Below are positions 22,045 through 32,825 of a stretch of 64,000 nucleotides of DNA, one piece after another; the stretch's first letter is position 1, and each line of letters begins with the position of its first letter. This DNA is from Cardinalis cardinalis (lineage: Eukaryota > Chordata > Aves > Passeriformes > Cardinalidae): the NCBI GenBank assembly GCA_014549065.1, contig JACDOX010000023.1, positions 6,412,901 through 6,476,900 on the forward strand. The letters run 5' to 3'. Position numbers and translations under genes: made by a program. The notes beneath the pieces are model-generated. The model was given only the letters and a program-made list of their open reading frames with translations, was not told the DNA's origin and did not search any database.

Positions 22045-25000
22045 ATTCAGATGAATAAGTAAGAGAGCTGTGACACAGTTGCCATTCATACAGAAACCAG
22101 TCCTTTNATCTTGCTTTGGTTGTTTTGTATCATCTTATCTTCCATACGTTAATCACAGTCACAAATCTGAATATATGGGGGTGGTTTTTTAACTGTAAAG
22201 AAAACTACAGCTCAAATTAGCCAGTAAGTCACAAATTGTGACAGAATAAAAGCAAGGTATTCTGAGGGAAAGGAGGATGAGGCATCTAATTAAATGGAGA
22301 AATACAGAACAAAAGGGGGAAAGATTTTTTAAAAAGAAACCCTAGATAATCCAAACAGCATATTCCTAACTTTTTTGAAAGTTCTTATGCTGAGAGTATT
22401 TGTTAGGATGTTTCATGAATACTGTATGAATGGTTTTAGAAGGTATTTTAAATGAAATGCAAAGAAGAAGTGCAATACTCTAAAATCAAGGTGTATTCTC
22501 AGAGTGTGGTTTAATACACTAATCTCTTATTTCCTGAGCAGATAAAGGCACAGAGCTACAAAACTGCAAACCATCTTCCCGTTTATTGTAACGTACTCTT
22601 CCAACAAGGCTTAACATTTACTGACTGGTGTCCAAAATAGACAAAATTCTTCCACCCATTCTACAGTCACCTTCTCAGGGAAAAGCTTGAGAAGGCCACA
22701 GCTCACATCAGAAATGAGACACCAAACATGGCCTCTGGTGGACCAAACTGAGAATTTAATTTCAGAATATAAAAATCTGAAGAAGAATCCCAGATATCAT
22801 CAGCTAGAATCTATGAAAAATTATGAAACTGAGCTCTTCACTGGTATTTTCATCTGGACTGAAAAAAGGGAACATTTGCTCCAACCTCTCTTTACAGCAG
22901 CAGCAGCCGATCTCCTAAGTAGATGTATTAAGAGGAATCACAATTGATGAAACTGAACAGTCATTTACCACTCCTATAAAATGAGCCAGTGAACTTGTTA
23001 GGATTGAGTGAGGTTTTGGGGATCTGGGCACAACCACAGCACTGGGAAAAAACCCCAAAACCAACCAGTCCTGACTTCATAGATATTTCCAGATCTTTGT
23101 ACTGGTTCGCTCATGTTCACCCTCACTATCCTATGGACACAAACATCCCCTCTGAATTATACCTGTTGTTCACCAGATAAAAACATGCTCTCACCAGAGC
23201 AGAAGTTCTTTGAAGTCAAGTGCAGGAGCTTCAGGAGGTCTACAGAGAGTGGATCCTCTCATACTTCTTAATCTCAGGGGGATCTATATCTTTCAGGTCA
23301 ACATGGGACATTCATACCCACCAACACTTACTCATCTCCAGTGAATAAATATGCCAAGGACCAAAATTTGTATGAGAAAATCCTAAAGTCAGTTTGGCAC
23401 GGGTACTAAATATTTTGTGAGGGTATAACTTGGCTCACATAAGTGAGTACCTTAAACATCTGTTAAAGTGAAAAAAATACCCTTTTAAAAGGGAATACTA
23501 TGGCATGGTCTTAATATCCAAGTAAAAGAATTTCATTTGGTGTTTACTATAGTATAAATGCATCATAAACCTAGATAAACTTGTAATGCATATAATGCTT
23601 CTAACACAAAACATATTCATAAGTACACATTCACATCATGCACACATAATAAACATATCCACCTCAGATAAAATAGTTTATACTTTGAAGCACCTCTCAT
23701 GAGGCCCACACTAATCCAAAATACATAATGCTTATGTAAGGTATCATCAAAGGAAACAATCACAGCTAATTTAGAAATGAGGAAAACAAGACAGTAAATA
23801 AACTCATCCATACTTGAACAGTGATTCTCTAGGAGTGCTGAGAATAAAACCTAGAACNCTAAACCACAAAACATCATCCTTGTCATACTCAGCATGTGTA
23901 ATGTAGCCAAAAATTACATAAACCCTTTTATGCCACAAACTGCAAGTAAAAATGTCAGTGCAAAAGACAGAGAATAATTAATTTTGCATTTCAGCAGATA
24001 CTTTTTTTAGCAGTTGCATGTTGGATAGATTGTTATATGCAATCTTCAGAAATTTTCCTTTTCAGACACACAGTGCATTGGGTTTTCTCTTGAGAACAGA
24101 ACTCAAGACGTCCAAGAAAGAAAAAGGAATTGGATTTGTGTTTCTGAAGTCCAGAATGAGAACTTTGAGCTGATGCCTAAAATGAGGTAAAAGTCATCTA
24201 AAAGCTTCTTAAATTATCTAACCTGTCAGATGTTACTCTAAATTAAAAGTATGGGGAAAAAATGATTACTTTTTATTACTTTCAGAATAGTCAAATCAGA
24301 ATTTCGATGAATTGATGACCCCCCTTGCTCCTTCTTTCTTTAAACAAGGGAAGTTCTGCATGCAGCAGCTTGCCATGNGTGCTTCAGGAGGAGAGGTGAA
24401 GCCATTAAATGGCTCTCTAGCACAGACCCTTCAATTAAAGGAGGGTTTGGGGAAGTCAACAGCTGTGGTTGTAATTTCCAGATGTTTCAGAGACGTGAGA
24501 AGACCTCTAGTAAAAATCCAGAACACTTCAAAAAACCAGGCAAGGAACAAAGTGAAAGACCATAATGAATGATCAGTCTCCAACTACAGGTAACAGCCAT
24601 TACACCTGTTGTTTAATATTTTTATTCATGAGGTTAGCATTATTATCAATAGTAATAACTTGTATTTGATACACATGCAAACATTGTTTTTTTTAAATTG
24701 GAAAATCTGNCAATGCCACTAAATATTTAAGTACCTTTTAGCACAAGGAATTTCAACAATAAGAACTACGAAGTACTATTTGTACTCCCTGGTATGTATA
24801 AATACACTGTCAGCTCCCTGCATTTTCATTTAGCATCAGAAACAGCTTTCCAGGGAGTTAGATGCTGCTGTAAGTGTCAATATCAGTGTTACTATTTATA
24901 GTGCTATAAACTACATTTTNAGTTATATTGGTAAAGTTAAGCTTAGGTAGCACTTCTGGCATTAATACCTTAATATAGAAATATTGCTATAAATGTAGTT

Positions 25001-26068
25001 TACAATTTGGATCATAAACACAAATTCAGTGTTACTAACGGATCACCTTCTAGATTGCATGAAAACACACTGCCAAAGTGTATTTTATGCAATCCACAAT
25101 GGAGCAAAATGCAGTGATATAGATAGATTTAAATTTCCCATTTTTACACTGTCACTCAAAAACTTTTCTTCTTCCTTTTTTTCCTCTAGCTTATCGATCT
25201 CAAGAGCTTGTGATAGCATTTCAGTTGCTTCGCTGAGCCATTTTTAGATTCTGCTTCTTTTTTTAAAAGCTAAATCAGGGCTCAAATGCTTCAATCAATT
25301 TAGCTTTTACAATTAGAGAAGAAAGTTAAAAGCAAACCCTGAGACATGATAAACTACCAAATTTTAGCATCCAGGTTTTTTATGTTGTTTGTTATGTCTT
25401 CTTTTTTTTTAATATCAATAGCATCCTTTTACATAATAATATCCTTGATGTCTCTGGTTGGAATTCATAGCAGGATGGCTCCAGTAATTTTTACCAAGAG
25501 GCACAGCTTGAATTTACCACAGCCTGTTCAGGAAGCCACATGTGTGGACAGCCAGGAACTCCTGACACCCTCATAGCTGTGACCTCTGGCAACACCCTGC
25601 AGCAGCTCAGTGATTGCAGGGGAGAACACTATGGAATGCATGACCTTTTGCATCACTGCATGAAACAGAAGGAGTCTGAGAACCAAAACCTCCCATCTCA
25701 AAAAAAAATCCATCGCAGTCCCGGATTAAGCCTGATGTCCACTATCTGAACAGATTAAGCCATTTTAAATGGTACTTCAAAAAAGCCAGAGGCTGCTCCA
25801 AAGCAAATCAATACCAACAGAAATCAATGAGGTGCTATGGAGGAGATTCAGACTGCATGAATNCTACCTAAGTGGATAGACAACATCTCCAAAAAAATCA
25901 GAACATCTGGTTTCAACCATCAGATTTTCCTTCAGGTGATTTGATTAGTCAGTGGTTCAGTTCCACTTGAGCAATGCCTGTTATATTGGGTTTAGAAAGA
26001 CAAGGGGGGCAGGCTGCTACCCAAAGTTTGCTGCAAGTGTTCATGGGTTTCACAGCAGCTTGGCTGAA
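22045..26068. other. Non-coding stretch, no supported gene
   Basis: AT-rich throughout. 23770-23860 has a faint resemblance to a minus-strand MIR core (AATGAGGAAAACAAGACAG-like near 23777, AATAAAACCTAGAAC near 23843), too weak for its own entry. 25805-25850 carries AGAAATCAATGAGGTG, possibly another old amniote fragment. Six single ambiguous bases are present in this stretch. No coding or RNA feature was seen. Confidence 0.5.
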
Positions 26069-26137
26069 GTCCTAATCCTCACATTTTGCTCTGGCACTTA
26101 CTTCAGGCAGGTCACTTGACTTTTCCTCAGGTGTTTT
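26069..26137 (+). mobile_element. MIR-type SINE fragment
   Basis: On the plus strand, GCTCTGGCACTTACTTCAGG followed by CAGGTCACTTGACTTTTCCT matches the MIR core order 'ctctgccacttact' then 'gggcaagtcacttaacctct' then 'cctcag'. The stretch is short and lacks the tRNA-like head and the 3' end. Confidence 0.5.
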
Positions 26138-27599
26138 TAGTACTCTAGGGAACAAGCAATCCACCTTACCTTGGACCAGACNACCTGGGATAGCTAATGA
26201 GAGAAAACTGAAAACTGAGACTAGCAGTTTGTGCTTTATTTCAGTCTTCTCTTCAGGCTTAGTTCAGATATTAAATTGATCAGTCATCATCCAGATCACT
26301 GGATCATTTTATCTTGACTTAACTACACAATTTTGTGAGTGCAGGGATGCAGCACACTTGAGTACAGACATCTGTAGTACAGGTATTAAAGAAAATGTAA
26401 GTTCAAGGGAAATGTTTCGCAACGATTAATTTAGTCATGCAAGACGAGTATTTGGAGAATTTGATAGAAGATNCTAAACCACGGTTAAAATCCATTCTCT
26501 TAAATGTGATTTTTTTATTTCCTTTTTCTTTCTTTTCTTCAAANGTAATCTGCACATATTTTTTTAGGTCCATAATAGACAGTCACTGCTGAAAAAACTG
26601 GTAGGAGATAATCAGTAGATTTGAATAGTTGGGGTGATTGTCTGATTATTTAATCAAAACTGTTTTTAGGCACTTCATTAGGGTTTTAATGGCAAATGGC
26701 AACACACAATTAATGAGAAAAACCTGCAGACACCGGAAATCTTGTCCCGAAACACTTGTACCCTGCACACATGCAATCCCTCTGATCAGATGCCAAGAGG
26801 AAGCGCAGGTTGTTGTGCTGTATTTGTGGCTCAACCTGCACCATTTAGGAAACAGTGGATCCCACACCTAAACGCCAGTATTGAAAGGATTGCATAGACA
26901 GTGAGCAGCAGTCACACCCAGCCACGAGCTAACGCAAATATCCAGGTGATGACCAAGCCATGTGGCCCTGCTCTTGGATCTCGGAGTTGTTCTGAACCTT
27001 AACATCATCACATCTCCCTTTCTGCGGAGGGGCCAGTGGGGAGTGCAGGGATCTTTCCAATACCACAGTCAGTGCTAGCAGCAAGATTCCTGTAAACCTC
27101 ATTATGACCACTTCTGTTATTGTGTTAGTAACTGTTAATGGAGACAAAGGTAGGCAGAGGGAAGTAAGGCAGCACGAGAGCCCCGTTTTTAACAGCTAAA
27201 AAGGAAAAAGATGTCAACTAATTTCTGAACAGATGCCAAAACTAATTCGGGGTATCTTGTACGTGCTTGTTTTATTTACTAGAAATTAATTTTTCTCCTT
27301 AATATAGTCACAGAGAGTCCTTAATATAGCACAAACACAAAGATAAAGCAAGGTCTTTACAAGCAGGATAAAGCACTTAGGGCTTGCATGCCCCAAGTGC
27401 CACAAATAACTGGTCTCACAGCTATTCCTTGCAACACTGGGGTTTTGTATTGCCCATTCTTTGTGCAGGTATGAGCACTTATTACTATAAACATATATTT
27501 TAAGAACCATAAGGAAGTGATGAATTGGCCACTTGCAGTTTTCTTGACAGCAAGGTGAAATGGTAGCTGTGGTGACCAGGGGATGTCCTGGTTCCTCCT
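26138..27599. other. Non-coding stretch, mixed texture
   Basis: 26620-27140 alternates between homeodomain-type sites (GATTATTTAATC near 26643, AATTAATGAG near 26708) and balanced-composition sequence, so it may contain regulatory DNA. No named repeat or gene was found. Ambiguous bases are at 26182, 26473 and 26545. Confidence 0.45.
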
Positions 27600-28000
27600 C
27601 GCAGAGAGGTATTCAGCGCACGTAATAATTATTCATCCATCTCGTTCACACTAAAGGCATCGGCAATGCAATTTTAGCCTGATAATCAAGACCATATGAC
27701 AAAAACCAAGGCCATTAGGGACCAATTTCAAGTATTCTCTGCAAGACAATGATTTTCCAACTGCACTTACATATGCTGAATAGTTACTTCTGCACGACCG
27801 CACCTGCTCTCATTTATGTAACCCTCCATCCTCTCCCCTTTTTTCTACCCCTTCTTTTCTTGTAATGCAAAGAAGGAAAGTTTCAAAGGGTTGCTGGAAT
27901 CTTCCTAGAAACAGATTTGATTTATTTATATTTCTGGCTGGCCACACGCTGTGAGCAAATAAGAATCTGGCAAATGTAAAAGTTAGTTTGTGCTAATGTC
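27600..28000. promoter_or_regulatory. Candidate conserved non-coding element
   Basis: The block begins with the palindrome AATAATTATT (27624-27633), a double homeodomain-type core. It continues with CCATATGACAAA, GCATCGGCAATGC and GATTTGATTTATTTATA-like sites. It has no simple repeat and no coding frame. It directly abuts an old repeat relic at 28000-28071. The call rests on motif texture and is not tested by alignment. Confidence 0.27.
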
Positions 28001-28071
28001 AGATCAAATTCTACCCTCAGCAGACGTTGTGGGGCTGCATTAATGTAAATGAGAGCAGGATTTGGCCCAAC
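28000..28071 (+). mobile_element. Ancient amniote repeat fragment
   Basis: AGATCAAATTCTACCCTCAG, then GCATTAATGTAAATGAGAGC, then AGGATTTGGCCCA reproduce a well-known old amniote motif (in plain order: 'aaattctgccctcag ... tgtaaatgagagcagaatttggccc'). The middle part is largely deleted. The fragment at 32762-32825 belongs to the same type and orientation. Confidence 0.5.
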
Positions 28072-28721
28072 ACTTTCATTCACTTCCTATACATATTCAA
28101 ATTAAATGAATATTTTGTACAATCTCTCCCTCCCTCTACATACACATGCATAATTCTGTCTCAGATTCCAGCCTTGGTTACAATGGTGACTTCATGGGAG
28201 CTTTTTCCTGAGTTTAAGCTACTGCTGCACATCTGAATGAGATGCAATGGGACTCTTTGTTCAAGTAAAGCAAGCAGAGCATGGCCCTTGGTCTCCAAGT
28301 CAGGTCTGCCCTACTATAACAATTTTGTTCCTTAATTACTTTCTGCTTATTTTTGACTGTACCATTTCAGTATCAGTCACATAATAATGTTGCCTTTGAA
28401 AAGACTGTGGTGTCACGATAAATTAGAGTCCTGTAAGGTTAAAGGCTTCAGTTGCCAGAGGGGAAAAATGCCAAAATTATTTTAAAGTTATACATAGTAT
28501 AACTCAAAGACTGTAGTGTNTTTTAATATGAATGCTCCTAAAGAAATGGATACACCTTCAAGCTTTTTCAGACATAATTCAAACATTAAAGAGAATAATA
28601 AGCTCCATTACTAATGATGCAACAACCTCTTCTGCCAGAAGAATAGAATCCACAAAATTAGTGAGTAAGAAGTAAAAAAGGCAAGACTGTATCAGGAAAT
28701 GACCCTGTAATAACACAACCT
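28072..28721. other. Non-coding stretch
   Basis: AT-rich, with CT-rich runs (28121-28137). No gene, repeat or RNA was recognised. One ambiguous base is at 28520. Confidence 0.5.
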
Positions 28722-28850
28722 AGATCCTCATCCTGTAAACCTTTATTTGCATGAGTGATCCTGTCTCACATAAGAAATGCTATGGATTCCAATGGGCAAT
28801 TCATACAAGTGAATATTATTCATGAATTTGAATACAAGAGTATATGATCA
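28722..28850. mobile_element. Ancient amniote repeat fragment (Chompy-like texture)
   Basis: GATCCTCATCCTGTAAACCT, TGCATGAGTGATCCTGT and TTCCAATGGGCAATTCATAC follow the order of a self-complementary old amniote repeat whose core reads 'catgagtaatcc..attgacttcaatgggactattcatgtgagta'. The ends near 28741-28760 and 28800-28850 keep traces of that dyad symmetry. The family name is uncertain; a MITE-type DNA element is the likeliest class. Confidence 0.42.
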
Positions 28851-31800
28851 GATCAGCTCCTAGCCTTCTCTGTCAGTGATCAATCTTCTTGCTACAACCC
28901 ACCCTCTTCACATTTAAAATTAAAAAATGAAATTCCATCTTTTGAAAATTGAAATAAATTTGGATTTCTCAAAGCAAAGATTTGGTCTAATTATTAGAAT
29001 GAGGAGAAATACTCCTGGATCATGCTCTTGTCCCTATACATTCCAGATCTGGTTTTTAGTTGTATCCTATAATAATTTAAGGNAATGACATCAGAAAGAT
29101 CAATGAAGCTGCATCCTAGTATTGAATTAATCTCACAGTACTATTGGGGGTCTTCTGGAAACTCCTGTACTGAATCCAAAAAAGGAGAACCTTGGCTTGC
29201 TAGAAATGCTCCTGATTTTTGAAGAATAATTATCAGCTGTCCGGTAAAAATGACTGTTTGTTTTTTTAAATACTTAGCTACTGGCATGTCCTTCTACTGT
29301 GTTGATCATGTGTAATAAGACCCAGGTACATAATTAGCTAATACTTGGGAATGACATTAAAAGTGAGAAGCAAAAGATATTAAGGAGGAGGAGCTATGCT
29401 TTTGCTGCTTTTCATGCCCTGTATGAGTCCCCACAGATGAACAAAAATACCTGAGTCATGTTACAAAGCATCAAAATCCTGAGGATGGCTAAGGATAAGA
29501 TCTCATTTTCCAAGTTTCAAGGGCCTTACTGAAATACTTAAAAGCACTCTACCATCTGATTTTTGGACATTGCTTCATTACAAAATTTGCAGTATGTTTC
29601 CTATACACCATTTTCTACCNCCCAGAAAATACCAGTATTGCTTAAACTTCATTTAAATGTTTTAATTCAATTGAACCCAGAGGTCATTGACACCTAAGTA
29701 ATTTCTATTTAAAACCATTCAGCCAAAAATAAACAAACAAAAACAAAACTGGAGCAGAATGTCCTCTGGAGATTATCCTAATTTTAAAAGAAATTACCCT
29801 GCCTGACTTTTTGTAAGATAATTATTGCAATTGTTTTGCCTAATGAATATTGTTTGAGTATTATAATGCCATGCTACGCATCCTGAATGAGGAACAANTA
29901 ACAGAGCTTTGTTCTCTTGACATCCCAGGACACAGTTGAAAGGAATGCTTGGCCATAAAGATTTGGACTTTTTCCTGGCTGAACAAGATCTCAAATATAG
30001 CAGAGGTAGGATTCAAAGACACAACTCGGAACAATTCAAACCAGGGACATGCTGCTTCTGGAGATCTCAGAGATGGAGTTGATGGATTCATTCCCTAACT
30101 GCTCCTATCAATCCAAAAGATGCCAGCAAATGAAAGCTTTCACTTGCAAAGCCTGTGAGGCTTGATCAGAGAACAAGAATTTTACATATGTCACTCCCCA
30201 GCCTTCAGTGGGATTACTCAGAGTTTCTATTGCGTAAGCAAGAGAAGGTCAATCTGTGGTATTTCAGTTTTTGGTAACAAAATTGATCTTTATCAGTTTC
30301 TTTACAGACTGCTGGGACAGGGTTCTAAGTTCAATTACACTGACATGTGCAGGAAACAATGCCCTTCCCTTGTGCTTAAGGATGTACCTGTAACAAATGG
30401 AAACATCTTGCCCTACTCTTCTTATATATCCACCCCTCAGAAATCCTTCTCCTGCTTGTGGCCAGAGGCAGTCATTTGACCAAGTTAGTAAAAAGGATAC
30501 TTGAAGAACTAGTAGGCATGGTGTCCAGAGACACCTACGTACCACCCTCGGTGAACCTGGATCTTGGGCAGGATTTGAGCATTGAGAGGGAAATAATCCA
30601 CTCTACAAGGAAAACATCCATCAAAGATCCTCCTAAATTATGGAACAGAACAATATATGGTGTTTCCCTAAATCAGNTGCAGCAACACCTCCCTGGAAGA
30701 GATGTGTTATGTTAGAGCAACAGAGCAAAATCCCCTGGAGACCAACCCTGCCATGCCCGAGCCTCTCTGCACTGACAGACGGCAGCACGGAGAACCAGCA
30801 GAACGAGGAGGAGATCGGACCAGCTCTCTGGAAATCTAAGTCACACCTTTCCACTGTAATCACCATCCTCCCAAGCTCATTACAGTCAAGGACGAGAGTA
30901 TCCCTCAGCTACAGCTCCACAGCTAAATAAAGCTCGCTGCCAGGTCACTGCCATATGGCTGGGGGCACCATGCCGCTCTCCAACGGGGACGTTTATCTTC
31001 AGGTGTCCTACCCTGCAAGGGGCAAGGTCTCAGCTGGCAGCAGAGACAGTAGGGCTCTGGAACTGCCCTCACAAAATGCACTGCTGGCTGTCCACTAACT
31101 CTTTAAATCAAGAATAATGCAATCTTCAGTGATCATGTGACCATGGGCACATGTCTCATCTTAATAAAACTTACAACCACAGCAACTTTCAGATTTACTC
31201 TTCCTAGCGCAGAAAATAACAGAAAGCAAAGCTTGTCAGTTTGTCACCATTTTCCATCTCTGCATTTGTAAAAGAAATAACATTGGCAGGGAAATAATAC
31301 AAAATGTATCACACACAGAGGCTGCAGGAAGATATAATGTTCTTTTACATATTTGATATAGAGCCTAAATTAAGCTGCAGAAAAGGGGCCATGAATCTTC
31401 ACAGCCTCATTATCAAGCCTCCCTAAACCTCAAATGCAGGAAAATACATTTCATAAACAAAGACCCAATAGGATTTTAACAGTACAATAAATTTCACTGA
31501 CATTCACCACTAATCACATTGCAAAATATATTTTTAAAAACAAAGTTCATTCAACANGAAACCACAACACAGAAATGAAGAGTAACATTAGGATATGTTC
31601 TACATTTTCCACTTCACTTTAGCCCATTTTTGACTGAAATCTCTTTTAGGTGGTTGGCTGTAATTCCATAGCAGCAAACATCAACACTTCTCCCGATCCC
31701 TCTTTTATTTTCCTAGACAAGAGCTCAGACCAGGACCCTATTCATGGACACAAATTTACTGTTTTCACAGTAATCTGACACAGAAAAGGGGACTGAGCCT

Positions 31801-32761
31801 CACTCCCATCACTACATAACAAAACTATCTCTATGATCTTACTTAGTGTTGTCCCTCTTCTCAGGAGCTGCCTTTCACTTCTGCCCACAATTCACTCATT
31901 ATCCACAGAAGTGAAAACCGGAGCCCTTTACTCTTTCATGCATCTGCTAACAGAGAAAAGGGTTGAAAAAAATTAAGAGACAGTGGAACAAATTTAAAAA
32001 GTAGTGTTTTTTCATTTTTGAACAATCTTAGAGATGGTGAACTTATGCACCATTTCTAAGATCTGGAGGGAAAGGTTCATTGTTGAGATTTTTTTTTTTC
32101 TTTCTTCTTCTCTTTAGTTTTGATGTAACTGAAACTTTATGCAGGTGAAAGGCTGACAGCCAACCATGAAGGGTGGGGTGCTTTGGAAAGAAAATAAAAA
32201 CATGTGTGGGATTAAAGTTTTGTGTCATGCATGGTAACCCCAAACCTTAGCTCAGACCACTTCAAAGCCTAGGAATGAATTTAGGTTTTCATACAAAAGC
32301 CTCAGGTGTGCCTCCCTAAAGGTACATTTTTACAATAATTCTTCCACCCACTTGAATTGTGATGCTGTATCTGACATCAGAGCATCTAAGTGCTGTCAAA
32401 ACTGGAATAAGCTCACCAGCTCATCTGACTAAACCCATCGAGGGCCTTCAGACAGTAATACCATTATTGACCTGGGCTGAATTCAAATGCATTTGGAGTG
32501 CTTGATATTTATCCAAATTATGCCCATTGAAAAATCCCTGGCAGAATACAGATAACATCAGATTAAAATGTATCATTATAATTACTTCAAAGAGATGTCT
32601 GGTTTAGAAATAATTAGGTTAGTAAATATTTTTAATTAAATTATGATTTCTAAATTGTGTTAAAACTACAACTTGCTTCTATGGACATCACAACTAAACT
32701 ACAAATCAGACTAATTCAGCGCCTGAATAGGAATATTTGAATTAATCTAATATAGTTATTA
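28851..32761. other. Non-coding stretch, no supported gene
   Basis: AT-rich overall, with a somewhat CpG-richer patch at about 30740-30830. A pyrimidine tract ending in TTTAG at 32089-32117 looks like a splice acceptor. Open frames up to 105 codons have no domain. 29970-30060 has some MIR-like wording (AGCAGAGGTAGGATTCAAAG) but no second landmark. Ambiguous bases lie at 29083, 29620, 29898, 30677 and 31557. Confidence 0.5.
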
Positions 32762-32825
32762 TACCATTAACTTCAGTGATGTAACTCCAAATTTACACAA
32801 GCATAATTAGAGTCAGATCCAAGAT
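32762..32825 (+). mobile_element. Ancient amniote repeat fragment
   Basis: CCATTAACTTCAGTGATGTA, then ACTCCAAATTTACACAAGCA, then TTAGAGTCAGATCC match the same old motif family as 28000-28071 ('cattgacttcaatggagttactccagatttacaccagtgtaa..gagatcagaatctggccc'). The copy is substituted at several sites but keeps order and spacing. Confidence 0.55.

Noticed and set aside
23770..23860. Possible MIR fragment (minus strand)
   Set aside because: Two weak partial matches with too many substitutions to be separated from chance by eye.
29950..30060. Possible MIR fragment (minus strand)
   Set aside because: Only one landmark (AGCAGAGGTAGGATTCAAAG); the core and flanks do not follow in order.
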